Shown piece by piece: positions 34,456 to 43,352 of a stretch of 55,316 nt of DNA. Below the pieces are notes generated by a model. It was not told the origin of the DNA, did no database searches, and saw only the letters and a list, made by a program, of their open reading frames with translations. Numbering within the stretch: the first letter of the stretch is position 1; each line of letters opens with the position of its first letter. A program made the translations under genes and the position numbers. The DNA comes from a bacterium. Lineage in GTDB: Bacteria > Bacillota > Clostridia > Lachnospirales > Lachnospiraceae. The stretch spans positions 1 through 55,316 of the forward strand of contig JAMPAG010000010.1 of the NCBI GenBank assembly GCA_023667365.1, written 5' to 3'.

Positions 34456-34529
34456 TTTTCTTTATATTCCCGCAGGCAATAAGCCGGGCGGGTGTGATGG
34501 AAAAGGCGTCACGGTAAGGAGTAAGGTGA

Positions 34530-36356
34530 ATGGAAGAAAATACCATGAGTAAAAACGACGCGGAAGAAAGCCGTTCCGTGTCGGAGGAGGTGGAGCGTTC
34601 GGCGGAAAGCGCGCAGGAGCGGGCGGAGTCGGAAAACGATTCTCATAGCGCTGTGCAGAGGACGGGAAACCGCCGCAGCGAACAGACCGCGGGCAGGGAA
34701 CGTACGGGAAGCCGCCGCACAGCCGGAGACGGACAGACGGGGAGCCGCCGCACAGACCGCACAGCCGGAGGCGGGCAGACGGAAAGCCGCCGCGCGAGAC
34801 GTACCGGCGAAGGCGGGCAGACGGAAAGCCGCCGCGCGAGACGTGCCGACGAGGACAGACAGACGGAAAGCCGCCGCGCGAGACGTACCGGCGAAGGCGG
34901 GCAGACGGAAAGCCGCCGTGCGAGACGTGCCGACGAAGGCGGGCAGACGGTGAGCAGACGCGCAAGCGGAGAATCCGCCGAAAAAAGGGAGACGGATCGG
35001 TCTGCCTTACGTGCGGAGCAGGGCAGCGGGGCGGAGAGACCGGTTCGTATCGATTCTTCACAAAAAGAGGAGAACAGGGCAAGACAGCGCGAAGCGCAGT
35101 CGGCGAAGTTCGGTCTGGGGCATCAGAAGACAAGACGTTCTGCCATTGCTTATTTTTTTGAAGATATTGCGGAAGCATTTGTGCGTGCAAAGGACTGGTG
35201 CGTTAAGAATTACAGAACCTCCATTCCTGCAGCGATCTGCCTGGTTTTAGTCATTGTGGTGGCGTGTATTCTTGTGCGCAATTTCCGTATGCAGCCCGAA
35301 CCTGTTTCCGAGAACCAGATTGACCAGATTCAGGAGTATCCGTTAGAGAAGGATGCGTATGAGCATGTGAACACCTTTTTCCAGAGGTATTATGAGGCAA
35401 GTACGTACGGCGATGTGGAAACCTACGCTTCCATGCGGAGTTACACGGATGCGACGGAACGCGTCAGAATGCAGAAAAAGGCGAATTATATTGATTATTA
35501 CCAAAACCTGAGCTGTTATACCAAGCCGGGGCCGATAGAGAATTCCTACCTTGTTTATGTATATTATGAGGTGAAGTTCAGAGGGATCAGCACGCCGGCT
35601 CCGGGGCTGAAAACGTTCTATCTCTGTACGAATGACGCGGGAGAATTGTATGTTTTTTCAGGCGAAGTAGATCAGAATGTGGATGATTACATGCGCACGG
35701 TCTCGCTGCAGGAGGACGTAAAAGATTTATTTAACCGTGTCAAGGTGACGTATAATAATGCGGTGGCTTCCGACAAGGATCTTGAGACGTTTCTTGAAAC
35801 GCTCGCGGAGCATCTGACAGAAGAAGTGAAGCTGGCGCTGGCGGAAGAGGCGGAGCAGAATCCGGACGAACAAACAGAGAACGGGGGCGAGGAGAGCGCA
35901 GAGCCGACTTTAGCGCCCGAAGAACCGGAACCGACGCCGGAGCCGGAACCGGAACCCCAGACGGACAGAGTCATGACAACGGACAGAGTCAATGTGCGGA
36001 CGTCTGCAAGCCCGGAGGCAACGAAGCTTGGAACGGTTGCGGCGGGAACGCAGTTTACCAGATATGAAAGCTTGGAAAACGGCTGGAGCAAGATTGATTA
36101 TGAGGGCAGTGAGGCGTATATCAAGACAGAATATCTGCAGGTGATCGAGACGACGATCGGAAAAGTGAAGGCGCTGGAAAGCGTGAATGTCCGTGCGTCT
36201 GCAAGCGAAGATGCGACAAAGCTTGGGACTGTCAGCAGGGGGACGACACTGGAATTGATCGAGAACCAGGAAAACGGCTGGAGCCGGATCCTGTTTAACG
36301 GTTCGACCGCATATGTGAAGACAGAATATCTGGATATAGAGAACATGACGCAGTAG
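34530..36356 (+). CDS. Membrane protein with Arg-rich repeats and two SH3b domains
   Basis: 608 residues. The N-terminal cytosolic part (1-220) is highly charged and contains four copies of a 14-residue QTESRRARRTGEGG repeat. One membrane helix (about 234-254) leads to an extracellular region with a Glu/Pro stalk (EPEPTPEPEPEP). Two C-terminal SH3b domains (about 475-540 and 545-605) have VNVRTSASPEATKLGTV and VNVRASASEDATKLGTV, modules that bind cell wall. ATG 34530 has AAGGAG and AAGGTGA upstream. It is probably an envelope protein; the Arg-rich tail may touch nucleic acid or lipid head groups. Confidence 0.8.
   Translation: MEENTMSKNDAEESRSVSEEVERSAESAQERAESENDSHSAVQRTGNRRSEQTAGRERTGSRRTAGDGQTGSRRTDRTAGGGQTESRRARRTGEGGQTESRRARRADEDRQTESRRARRTGEGGQTESRRARRADEGGQTVSRRASGESAEKRETDRSALRAEQGSGAERPVRIDSSQKEENRARQREAQSAKFGLGHQKTRRSAIAYFFEDIAEAFVRAKDWCVKNYRTSIPAAICLVLVIVVACILVRNFRMQPEPVSENQIDQIQEYPLEKDAYEHVNTFFQRYYEASTYGDVETYASMRSYTDATERVRMQKKANYIDYYQNLSCYTKPGPIENSYLVYVYYEVKFRGISTPAPGLKTFYLCTNDAGELYVFSGEVDQNVDDYMRTVSLQEDVKDLFNRVKVTYNNAVASDKDLETFLETLAEHLTEEVKLALAEEAEQNPDEQTENGGEESAEPTLAPEEPEPTPEPEPEPQTDRVMTTDRVNVRTSASPEATKLGTVAAGTQFTRYESLENGWSKIDYEGSEAYIKTEYLQVIETTIGKVKALESVNVRASASEDATKLGTVSRGTTLELIENQENGWSRILFNGSTAYVKTEYLDIENMTQ
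34776..34961 (+). repeat. 42-bp tandem repeat in the SH3b protein gene
   Basis: Four copies of a 42-base unit (14 residues, QTESRRARR[T/A][G/D]E[G/D][G/R]) starting at 34776, 34818, 34860 and 34902, plus a partial fifth. Alternate copies are most alike (first with third, second with fourth), which suggests an 84-base double unit was duplicated. Confidence 0.85.
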
Positions 36357-36368
36357 GGACACGGCGAG

Positions 36369-37361
36369 GTGCAGAGGGTGAGAAGTTGGAAAATGGCGGT
36401 CATGGGCGCTGGAAATATTGCGCGGACCATGGCGCGTACGATGGCGGCAATGCCGAATGTGGCATGCTATGCGGTCGCGTCACGCGATCTTAACAGAGCA
36501 AAGGCATTTGCGGAACAGTTTGGGTTTGAAAAAGCGTACGGCTCCTATGAGGAGCTTGTCTGCGACGCGGAGGTCGAACTTATCTATATTGCAACGCCGC
36601 ATTCCCACCATTATGCATGTGCGAAGCTGTGCCTGCTGCATGATAAGCCGATTCTGTGTGAAAAAGCATTTATGGTCAACGCTGCGCAGGCGAGGGAGAT
36701 TCTACGGATTTCCGGAGAGCGGAACGTGTTGGCGGCGGAGGCGATCTGGACGCGGTATATGCCGATGGCGGAGACGATCCGCGGGATTCTTGCGGACGGT
36801 AGGATCGGGGAGCCCTCGGTCTTAACCTGTAACCTCGGTTATCAGATCGCGGACAAGGAACGTTTGGTAAATCCCGCGCTGGCGGGAGGCGCTCTTTTGG
36901 ACGTCGGCGTATATACACTGAATTTTGCGTCCATGCTGTTTGGGGATGAGATCGAAAAGATTACATCTTCCTGCATCAAGACCGATACCGGCGTGGATGC
37001 CTCCAATGAGGTCACGCTTCATTACAGGGACGGACGCATGGCAGTGCTAAACAGCACGATGCGCGGGATCAGCGACAGAAAAGGGATCGTATACGGGTCT
37101 AAGGGATTCCTGATTGTGGAGAATTGCAATAATTTTGAATCTGTTTCCGTTTATGACGCGGATCGGAACAGAATCTTATACAGAGAGCGTCCGGAGCAGA
37201 TCACCGGTTTTGAATATGAGGTGCAGGCATGTATCTCCGCATTGGAGCGGGGGATGCATCAGGTTGACGATATGCGCCATGACGAGATTGTGCGGATGAT
37301 GGAATGGATGGATGAGTGCCGCAGACAGTGGGAGATCAGTTATCCGTGCGAAGACGTATAG
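36369..37361 (+). CDS. Gfo/Idh/MocA family oxidoreductase
   Basis: A 330-residue NAD(P)-dependent dehydrogenase. The N-terminal Rossmann fold has AVMGAGNIARTMA, YIATPHSHHYAC and the lysine motif ILCEKAFMVN (EKP variant). The C-terminal sheet domain starts after AIWTRYMPM and has GGALLDVGVYTLNF. It is closest to the dihydrodiol/glucose-fructose type of enzyme acting on sugars or cyclitols; the substrate is unknown. The start is uncertain: GTG 36369, GTG 36378 and ATG 36393 are in frame. It follows the SH3b gene by 12 bases and ends at a good terminator (37385-37415). Confidence 0.87.
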   Translation: MQRVRSWKMAVMGAGNIARTMARTMAAMPNVACYAVASRDLNRAKAFAEQFGFEKAYGSYEELVCDAEVELIYIATPHSHHYACAKLCLLHDKPILCEKAFMVNAAQAREILRISGERNVLAAEAIWTRYMPMAETIRGILADGRIGEPSVLTCNLGYQIADKERLVNPALAGGALLDVGVYTLNFASMLFGDEIEKITSSCIKTDTGVDASNEVTLHYRDGRMAVLNSTMRGISDRKGIVYGSKGFLIVENCNNFESVSVYDADRNRILYRERPEQITGFEYEVQACISALERGMHQVDDMRHDEIVRMMEWMDECRRQWEISYPCEDV

Positions 37362-37384
37362 TTTTTTAGAAATGGGAAACGATA

Positions 37385-37415
37385 AGAGCAGGGCCGGAAA
37401 GGCTCTGCTCTTTTT
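37385..37415 (+). terminator. Rho-independent terminator after the oxidoreductase gene
   Basis: AGAGCAGGGCC and GGCTCTGCTCT pair around GGAAA, followed by five T. Confidence 0.87.
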
Positions 37416-37419
37416 GCGC

Positions 37420-37517
37420 GATAAGCAGAGCATTCACGTCTGCTTATCATAGAGAAGCGAAGTGATTCCGGAGAAGCTGTCGTACTTGCATGGATAGAAG
37501 CGCCAGAATCACTTCGC
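37420..37517 (+). other. Structured leader: perfect hairpin plus 12-bp inverted repeat
   Basis: GATAAGCAGA/TCTGCTTATC (37420-37448, 9-base loop) is followed by GCGAAGTGATTC (37457-37468), complementary to GAATCACTTCGC (37506-37517) across a 37-base loop. Both lie upstream of the helical protein gene at 37570, so they may be a folded leader or a diverged relative of the paired-hairpin repeat. Confidence 0.55.
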
Positions 37518-37569
37518 GGCGGTGGACGCGAAAGAGACCCGCGATAGAATGAGAAAGGAATCGGCACCT

Positions 37570-38001
37570 ATGAAAAGTGATGATGCGGCAATGCTGCGCG
37601 AAGTCCAGAAGAACAGCAGCACAGCTTTGAAAGCGATTCAGGCGATTACGGAATATGTGGATAACGCAGAAATGTCAAGAATGCTGTTCGGGCAGAGCAA
37701 GATCATAGAAAATATCAGGAACCGGGCAGTGGAAAGCCTAATGGAAGGCGGCGAACAGGTGCGGCAGGAATCCATTGTCAGCCAGACGCTGGTATCGAGT
37801 TCTATTCACATGAATACGATGCTCAACACGAGCACAAGCCATATCGCAGAGCTGATGATCAAAAATCACCAAAAAGGCGTGACGGGGATGTGGCGCGCCA
37901 TGAACCGCTATGATACGGCAACGGACGCAAGTGTTGAGCTCGCGCAGGAACTGGCAGATTTTGAGGCGAGCTGCATCGAGCGGATGAGGCCTTATTTGTA
38001 A
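37570..38001 (+). CDS. Conserved-looking helical protein of unknown function
   Basis: 143 residues, apparently all helical, with no membrane segment. It has a run of helices such as LREVQKNSSTALKAIQAITE, HMNTMLNTSTSHIAELMIKN and SVELAQELADFEASCIERMR, reminiscent of a four-helix-bundle (ferritin-like) fold. His and Glu residues in helix positions (HMNTML, HIAEL) could bind metal, but the full ferritin ligand set is not evident. ATG 37570 has AAAGGA upstream and is preferred to GTG 37522, which would run through the structured leader. A hairpin repeat follows it. Confidence 0.6.
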   Translation: MKSDDAAMLREVQKNSSTALKAIQAITEYVDNAEMSRMLFGQSKIIENIRNRAVESLMEGGEQVRQESIVSQTLVSSSIHMNTMLNTSTSHIAELMIKNHQKGVTGMWRAMNRYDTATDASVELAQELADFEASCIERMRPYL

Positions 38002-38051
38002 AATCGTGCTTCGCACGCTTTCGAAGAATCTGCGAATCAGATTCTTCCGGG
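38001..38051 (+). repeat. Paired-hairpin intergenic repeat, copy 5 (diverged hairpin 1)
   Basis: Hairpin 1 is shortened to CGTGC/GCACG (38005-38017). Hairpin 2 is intact: GAAGAATCTG/CAGATTCTTC (38023-38047), with the same TTTCGAAGAA junction and CCGGG tail. It begins at the stop codon of the upstream gene. Confidence 0.8.
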
Positions 38052-38077
38052 ATGGGACGGAGAAGAAAAAAATGTTG

Positions 38078-38125
38078 TATACATGTATAAAGTTCTTGCG
38101 CTAGCGCGTTGAAGTGTTATATAAT
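38078..38125 (+). promoter_or_regulatory. gdhA promoter with two palindromes
   Basis: A -10 box TATAAT at 38120-38125 with TTGCGC at 38096-38101 (18 bases). TATACATGTATA (38078-38089) is a perfect palindrome just upstream of the -35, and GCGCTAGCGC (38098-38107) is one overlapping it. These are likely operator sites for nitrogen or growth control, which is inference. Confidence 0.55.
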
Positions 38126-38127
38126 AG

Positions 38128-39588
<1,461 letters not shown>

Positions 39589-39591
<3 letters not shown>

Positions 39592-39630
39592 AAAAGAGTT
39601 CCGCTTTCGTGAAACTCTTCCGGAAACTTG
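39589..39630 (+). repeat. Paired-hairpin intergenic repeat, copy 6 (hairpin 2 lost)
   Basis: Starts at the gdhA stop codon. Hairpin 1 is AAGAGTTCCGC with GTGAAACTCTT (39594-39619, two mismatches or wobbles). It joins directly to CCGGAAAC, the usual sequence after hairpin 2, as if the second hairpin had been deleted. Confidence 0.65.
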
Positions 39631-39647
39631 ATAAAAAAAGAAATCAG

Positions 39648-39674
39648 AGAGCTCCGTTTGGCGGGGCTCTTGTT
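39648..39674 (+). terminator. Terminator after gdhA
   Basis: AGAGCTCCG and CGGGGCTCT pair with one G-T and are followed by TGTTT. It is the likely end of the gdhA message. Confidence 0.6.
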
Positions 39675-39752
39675 TCATCTATCGGAAAGTTCCACAGTTC
39701 GGAAGGAGACGAGCATCCTTTTTTATGGATAAGATGGATAGGAAGCGGTTGA

Positions 39753-39781
39753 TTGACACCCATTGTAACGATTGATATAAT
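39753..39781 (+). promoter_or_regulatory. Consensus sigma-A promoter of the lipoprotein/ABC operon
   Basis: Exact TTGACA (39753-39758) and exact TATAAT (39776-39781), 17 bases apart. It lies 52 bases before the first gene. Confidence 0.9.
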
Positions 39782-39833
39782 GGATTAAAATCATGGCTGT
39801 ATAATCGGCGTGGAGAGTGCGGAGGGCAGGAGG

Positions 39834-40955
39834 ATGAAGCAATCATTTTTACGGGGTGGATGCATATTACTGCTGTTATCGTTTTTGCTGACCGGCTGTG
39901 GAAAAACCACAGCCGGTTCTGGCGAGGAGAGCGAGCGGTTTACCGTCAGGTCGATCGTATTTGACTGCTGTTCGGAAAGCGGGATCCTGTATGAAAAAGA
40001 CGGGATTCTCTGCTTTGTTGATTACGCAACAGGGCAAGATGTCGTCCTGTGTACGAAGCCGAACTGTGTGCACGCACCCTATTCCGCCGTCAACAATCCT
40101 GATCCCTACTGCGATGCGGCGCTGCCCTGGGATGATGTCGTGGAAACCATGATTTACGGAGATAAGTTGTATGCCTTTGTGACAAATTATGATTCCACGA
40201 CTGTCTATGAGAAATATGCATCCGAGAGTGAGTGGAGGGAACTTGCGGAAATTCCCTATAGCTATTATCGGGCAGTCAATTGGATTGCTTACAACGATCG
40301 GATCTACTATGTGGCGGATCAGTTTATGCGCCCGGAGGGAACGCTGACATTGGAAGATGCGATTTTCCTTGCCTATGTGGATCTGGCGGACGGCACGTAT
40401 GGCAGTCTCTCGGAACTTGATGAGGAGATCGGGATTATCACGATTTTGTTTGCGGATGAGAAAAACCTGTATTATGAGACGGACTATCGTTTGGATGCCG
40501 CTATGCCGGAAAACATGGGACAGGTTTACCGGATGGATCTGGAGACGCTGAAAAGCGAGCCTGTTTTTCAGGTTGAAGAAAACAGACGTTTTGTGGGAAT
40601 GCATGGGGAAGAACTTTATTATCTGGAAGACGGCAATCTGTATCGGACAGCCGCAGAAGAAGAACGTGTGTGTCTCCATGAGGGCGCGGTATCCACATCC
40701 GGGTACGATGTGAGGGCGGCGTCTTCGGGATTCCTTCTTCAATACGGTCTCAGGGCTGAGGAAAAATTCATGATCGTATACTTCGATTATGAGAGCGGAG
40801 CCTGTCAGGAGATAGAAAGATCGTATGCAGAGGGCTCCGTTGTGAATATTGTGGGGAAAAACGTGTTGGTGTTCGGAGATACGGTACAGGTGATCCCGCT
40901 TACTGATTTTTTGGCGGGCAAAAAAAATGTGCTGGCGCAGCATGAGATTTCCTAA
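39834..40955 (+). CDS. Propeller-like lipoprotein with CxxxxCxH motif
   Basis: A 373-residue lipoprotein: signal peptide with lipobox LLTGC (C22). A motif LCTKPNCVH...YCDA (C73, C78, H80, C93) is followed by several blade-like repeats (VDLADGTYGSLSELDEE, MDLETLKSEPVFQVEE), which suggests a beta propeller. I recall similar CxKPxCxH lipoproteins in Lachnospiraceae genomes, with no known function. The Cys/His set could bind a metal. ATG 39834 has GGCAGGAGG upstream. It is the first gene after the consensus promoter and is followed by a solute-binding lipoprotein and an ABC transporter. Confidence 0.7.
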   Translation: MKQSFLRGGCILLLLSFLLTGCGKTTAGSGEESERFTVRSIVFDCCSESGILYEKDGILCFVDYATGQDVVLCTKPNCVHAPYSAVNNPDPYCDAALPWDDVVETMIYGDKLYAFVTNYDSTTVYEKYASESEWRELAEIPYSYYRAVNWIAYNDRIYYVADQFMRPEGTLTLEDAIFLAYVDLADGTYGSLSELDEEIGIITILFADEKNLYYETDYRLDAAMPENMGQVYRMDLETLKSEPVFQVEENRRFVGMHGEELYYLEDGNLYRTAAEEERVCLHEGAVSTSGYDVRAASSGFLLQYGLRAEEKFMIVYFDYESGACQEIERSYAEGSVVNIVGKNVLVFGDTVQVIPLTDFLAGKKNVLAQHEIS

Positions 40956-41010
40956 AAGGAAACCGGATTTGGACAGAGCGGAACATGCATTAAGCGGAGG
41001 TGTAAGAAGA

Positions 41011-42507
41011 ATGAAACGAAATCCATTCAAAAGAGGGCTGTGTGTGTTCCTGGCGTTTTTGTGCCTAAGTAACGGATGCGGGAGGGATTCGAGCGGAACA
41101 GATGGTGACAGCGTTGAAAATACAGAGAGGGAAGTGACACTGACCTGGGTGTATTTTTCAGCCTATGGGGAAATCGCAGAGGAAACGCTTGCGGAACTGA
41201 ACAGGCTGTTACAGGAAAACTATCACTGCAATTTTACAGTGGCGCTTGAACCGATCGGAGTGGAAGAGGTACGGGATGTTACGGACTATAAGCGGCTCCT
41301 GCGGGAAAGATATGAGTCGAAAGAAGCAACGGACATTCTTTATACGGGTACATCCTATATGGGTGAGGTTCCTGCATACGATCAGGCGGTGCAGGACGGG
41401 ATGCTGCTTCCGCTGACTTCCATGCTTATGGAAACGGAAAGCGGGCAGCGGCTCTATCATGCTTTCAGTGAGGCGTATTGGACTACCATGCAGTATGAAG
41501 GGGACATTTACGGGTTCCGGACGGTGGACGAGCAGTTGGTTTATGACAGTGTATGGATGGCGAATCAGCGCTATGCGCCGGGATTTTCAGAAGGGAAGAC
41601 GTTTTCTTTATCGGATGTCAAGCCGGCGCTGGAGGAACTGGCGGCTGGGAATGCAGTGACTGCCGGAATTTGCGGTCTGTATGCAGATCCAACAGCGTTG
41701 TGCAGCATAGAGGGGTATTTTCCGGTATGTTATGGGTTTCCGGGTCTTTATTTTGTGCAGGAAAACGGACAGTTTCATGCGGTCAGCGCAGCGGAGGAGG
41801 AGCGGCTGACAGAGGATTGGAGGATTATCCGGGAGTGCAGGGAATTATGCGGTGATCTTTCTGCAGATCCCTTTCAGCAGTTTGTGAATGGGGAGTTTAT
41901 ATTTGCGATACAGTCCTGTAACTTAAAGAACTTATATGACGGAAGATTTTTATATAACACTGTTTTAACGGATGTCGGGGTGCTTTGTTCCAGACCGCAG
42001 GCAGCAATTTATGCGCTGAATGCCGTGACAGGGATCGCGTCGTGGTCGGAACATCCTGAGGAAGCGCTGGAATTTTTAGGCCTGGTTGCCACGGAGCCCG
42101 AATTGTCGAATCTGCTGACGTATGGAATCGAGGGGACGCATTATCAGGTCGATCCGGCGACCGGTCATCTTGTGATCGCACAGATCGGAGGTCTGGGTCC
42201 TTATGTACAGACAACCATAGCCAATAAGATGATCACGCTGCCGACAGAGCTGGAACCGGAAAATAAGACGGAGATCTACGCGGAGCGCAATGAGAGCGTC
42301 GCGTTCAGCCCGGAAGTATTATATGAACTCCATACCCTGTACAGCGATCCGGATATTATGGCAATTCTCGATATTTATGCGAAATATGGCGGGTTATGGG
42401 ATGGGGATTATGAGGACGTAGACCAGACGGTGGCGCAGCTTCAGCGGGAGCTTGAGGAAGCCGGGATAGAGGAAGTCTTAAATAAATTGAATCAATTGCT
42501 TCTATAA
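41011..42507 (+). CDS. Extracellular solute-binding lipoprotein
   Basis: A 498-residue lipoprotein with lipobox SNGC (about C24) and a family-1-like binding protein fold: TWVYFSAYGEIAEETLAELNRLL at the start, a middle YGFRTVDEQLVYDSVW and a late ITGIASWSEHPEEALEFLGL-type helix. It resembles sugar or oligosaccharide ABC binding proteins (DUF3502-like type), but the linked transporter is an ABC-2-like exporter without import permeases. So its role is unclear: it may have been recruited as a sensor. ATG 41011 follows CGGAGGTG; the longer frame overlaps the preceding gene and lacks support. Confidence 0.78.
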   Translation: MKRNPFKRGLCVFLAFLCLSNGCGRDSSGTDGDSVENTEREVTLTWVYFSAYGEIAEETLAELNRLLQENYHCNFTVALEPIGVEEVRDVTDYKRLLRERYESKEATDILYTGTSYMGEVPAYDQAVQDGMLLPLTSMLMETESGQRLYHAFSEAYWTTMQYEGDIYGFRTVDEQLVYDSVWMANQRYAPGFSEGKTFSLSDVKPALEELAAGNAVTAGICGLYADPTALCSIEGYFPVCYGFPGLYFVQENGQFHAVSAAEEERLTEDWRIIRECRELCGDLSADPFQQFVNGEFIFAIQSCNLKNLYDGRFLYNTVLTDVGVLCSRPQAAIYALNAVTGIASWSEHPEEALEFLGLVATEPELSNLLTYGIEGTHYQVDPATGHLVIAQIGGLGPYVQTTIANKMITLPTELEPENKTEIYAERNESVAFSPEVLYELHTLYSDPDIMAILDIYAKYGGLWDGDYEDVDQTVAQLQRELEEAGIEEVLNKLNQLLL

Positions 42508-42534
42508 AAAAGAGTTTCCGAAATTGCCTATAGA
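42505..42534 (+). repeat. Paired-hairpin repeat, copy 7 (remnant with both hairpins deleted)
   Basis: Right after the stop codon comes AAAAAAGAGTTT, the left end of the repeat. It is joined directly to CCGAAATTGCCTATAG, its right end. Only the two ends remain, showing the boundaries of the family. Confidence 0.6.
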
Positions 42535-42560
42535 TTTGGATGAAAAAGGAGCGTCCGGAT

Positions 42561-43307
42561 ATGGAATTGAGACTATCACAGGTTACCAAACGATATGGAC
42601 AATTTACCGCCCTTGACCGGTTTGATTATTGCTTCCACGAAGGAATCTACGGACTTATCGGTCCGAACGGCGCGGGTAAGACCACATTGATGAATCTGAT
42701 GACGGGAAATCTGCTTCCGGAGGAAGGCTGTATTTGTCTGGACGGAACCGATATTCAAAAGCTGGGGACACAGTATCTGAAAAAGATCGGATTTGTTCCG
42801 CAGCAGCAGAATCTGTATCCGACATTTACGGGAAAACGGTTTTTATATTACATGGCGGCGTTAAAAGGCGTAAATAAAAAGACTGCCAGAATGGAAATCC
42901 CCAGACTGTTGGAACGGCTGAACCTGACGGAGCATCAACATAAAAAAATTCGGGAATATTCCGGCGGAATGAAGCAGAGACTGTTGATGGCACAGGCATT
43001 GCTGGGCGATCCGGCAATCCTGATACTGGATGAGCCGACGGCGGGGGTAGATCCGAAGGAGCGGATCGAGATCCGCAATATCATAAAAGAACTTTCCGGG
43101 CATAAACTCATCCTGTTTGCGACGCATGTGGTATCTGACATTGAAAAGGCGGCGGATGAGGTATTGCTGTTAAAAAAAGGGAAATTGCTTGCGCTTCCCG
43201 AATACATAGACGGCTGGCATCAGGGGAAGTATTCGTTTGAGGATATTTACCTGCGTGTGTTTGAGGAGCAAGCGGACAGATCAGAGCAAGGAGACGGGTC
43301 AGAGTAA
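42561..43307 (+). CDS. ABC transporter ATP-binding protein
   Basis: A 248-residue ABC ATPase of the ABC-2/drug-export type. Walker A is GPNGAGKTT (about 39-47), the Q-loop lies in VPQQQNLYP, the signature is EYSGGMKQRL (about 134-143), Walker B is ILILDEPTAGVD (about 155-166) and the switch His is in ATHVVSD. ATG 42561 follows AAGGAG (42546-42551); an ATG at 42540 is in frame but has no site. The partner is the permease at 43353. Confidence 0.93.
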   Translation: MELRLSQVTKRYGQFTALDRFDYCFHEGIYGLIGPNGAGKTTLMNLMTGNLLPEEGCICLDGTDIQKLGTQYLKKIGFVPQQQNLYPTFTGKRFLYYMAALKGVNKKTARMEIPRLLERLNLTEHQHKKIREYSGGMKQRLLMAQALLGDPAILILDEPTAGVDPKERIEIRNIIKELSGHKLILFATHVVSDIEKAADEVLLLKKGKLLALPEYIDGWHQGKYSFEDIYLRVFEEQADRSEQGDGSE

Positions 43308-43352
43308 AACAGTGAGGAATATCTATCATAGCAGCGGAAAGAAAGGAGCCTC

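Noticed and set aside
34462..35190. Long minus-strand open frame opposite the SH3b gene
   Set aside because: It is a shadow of the Arg-rich repeat: its repeats mirror the 42-bp units and it has no ribosome binding site.
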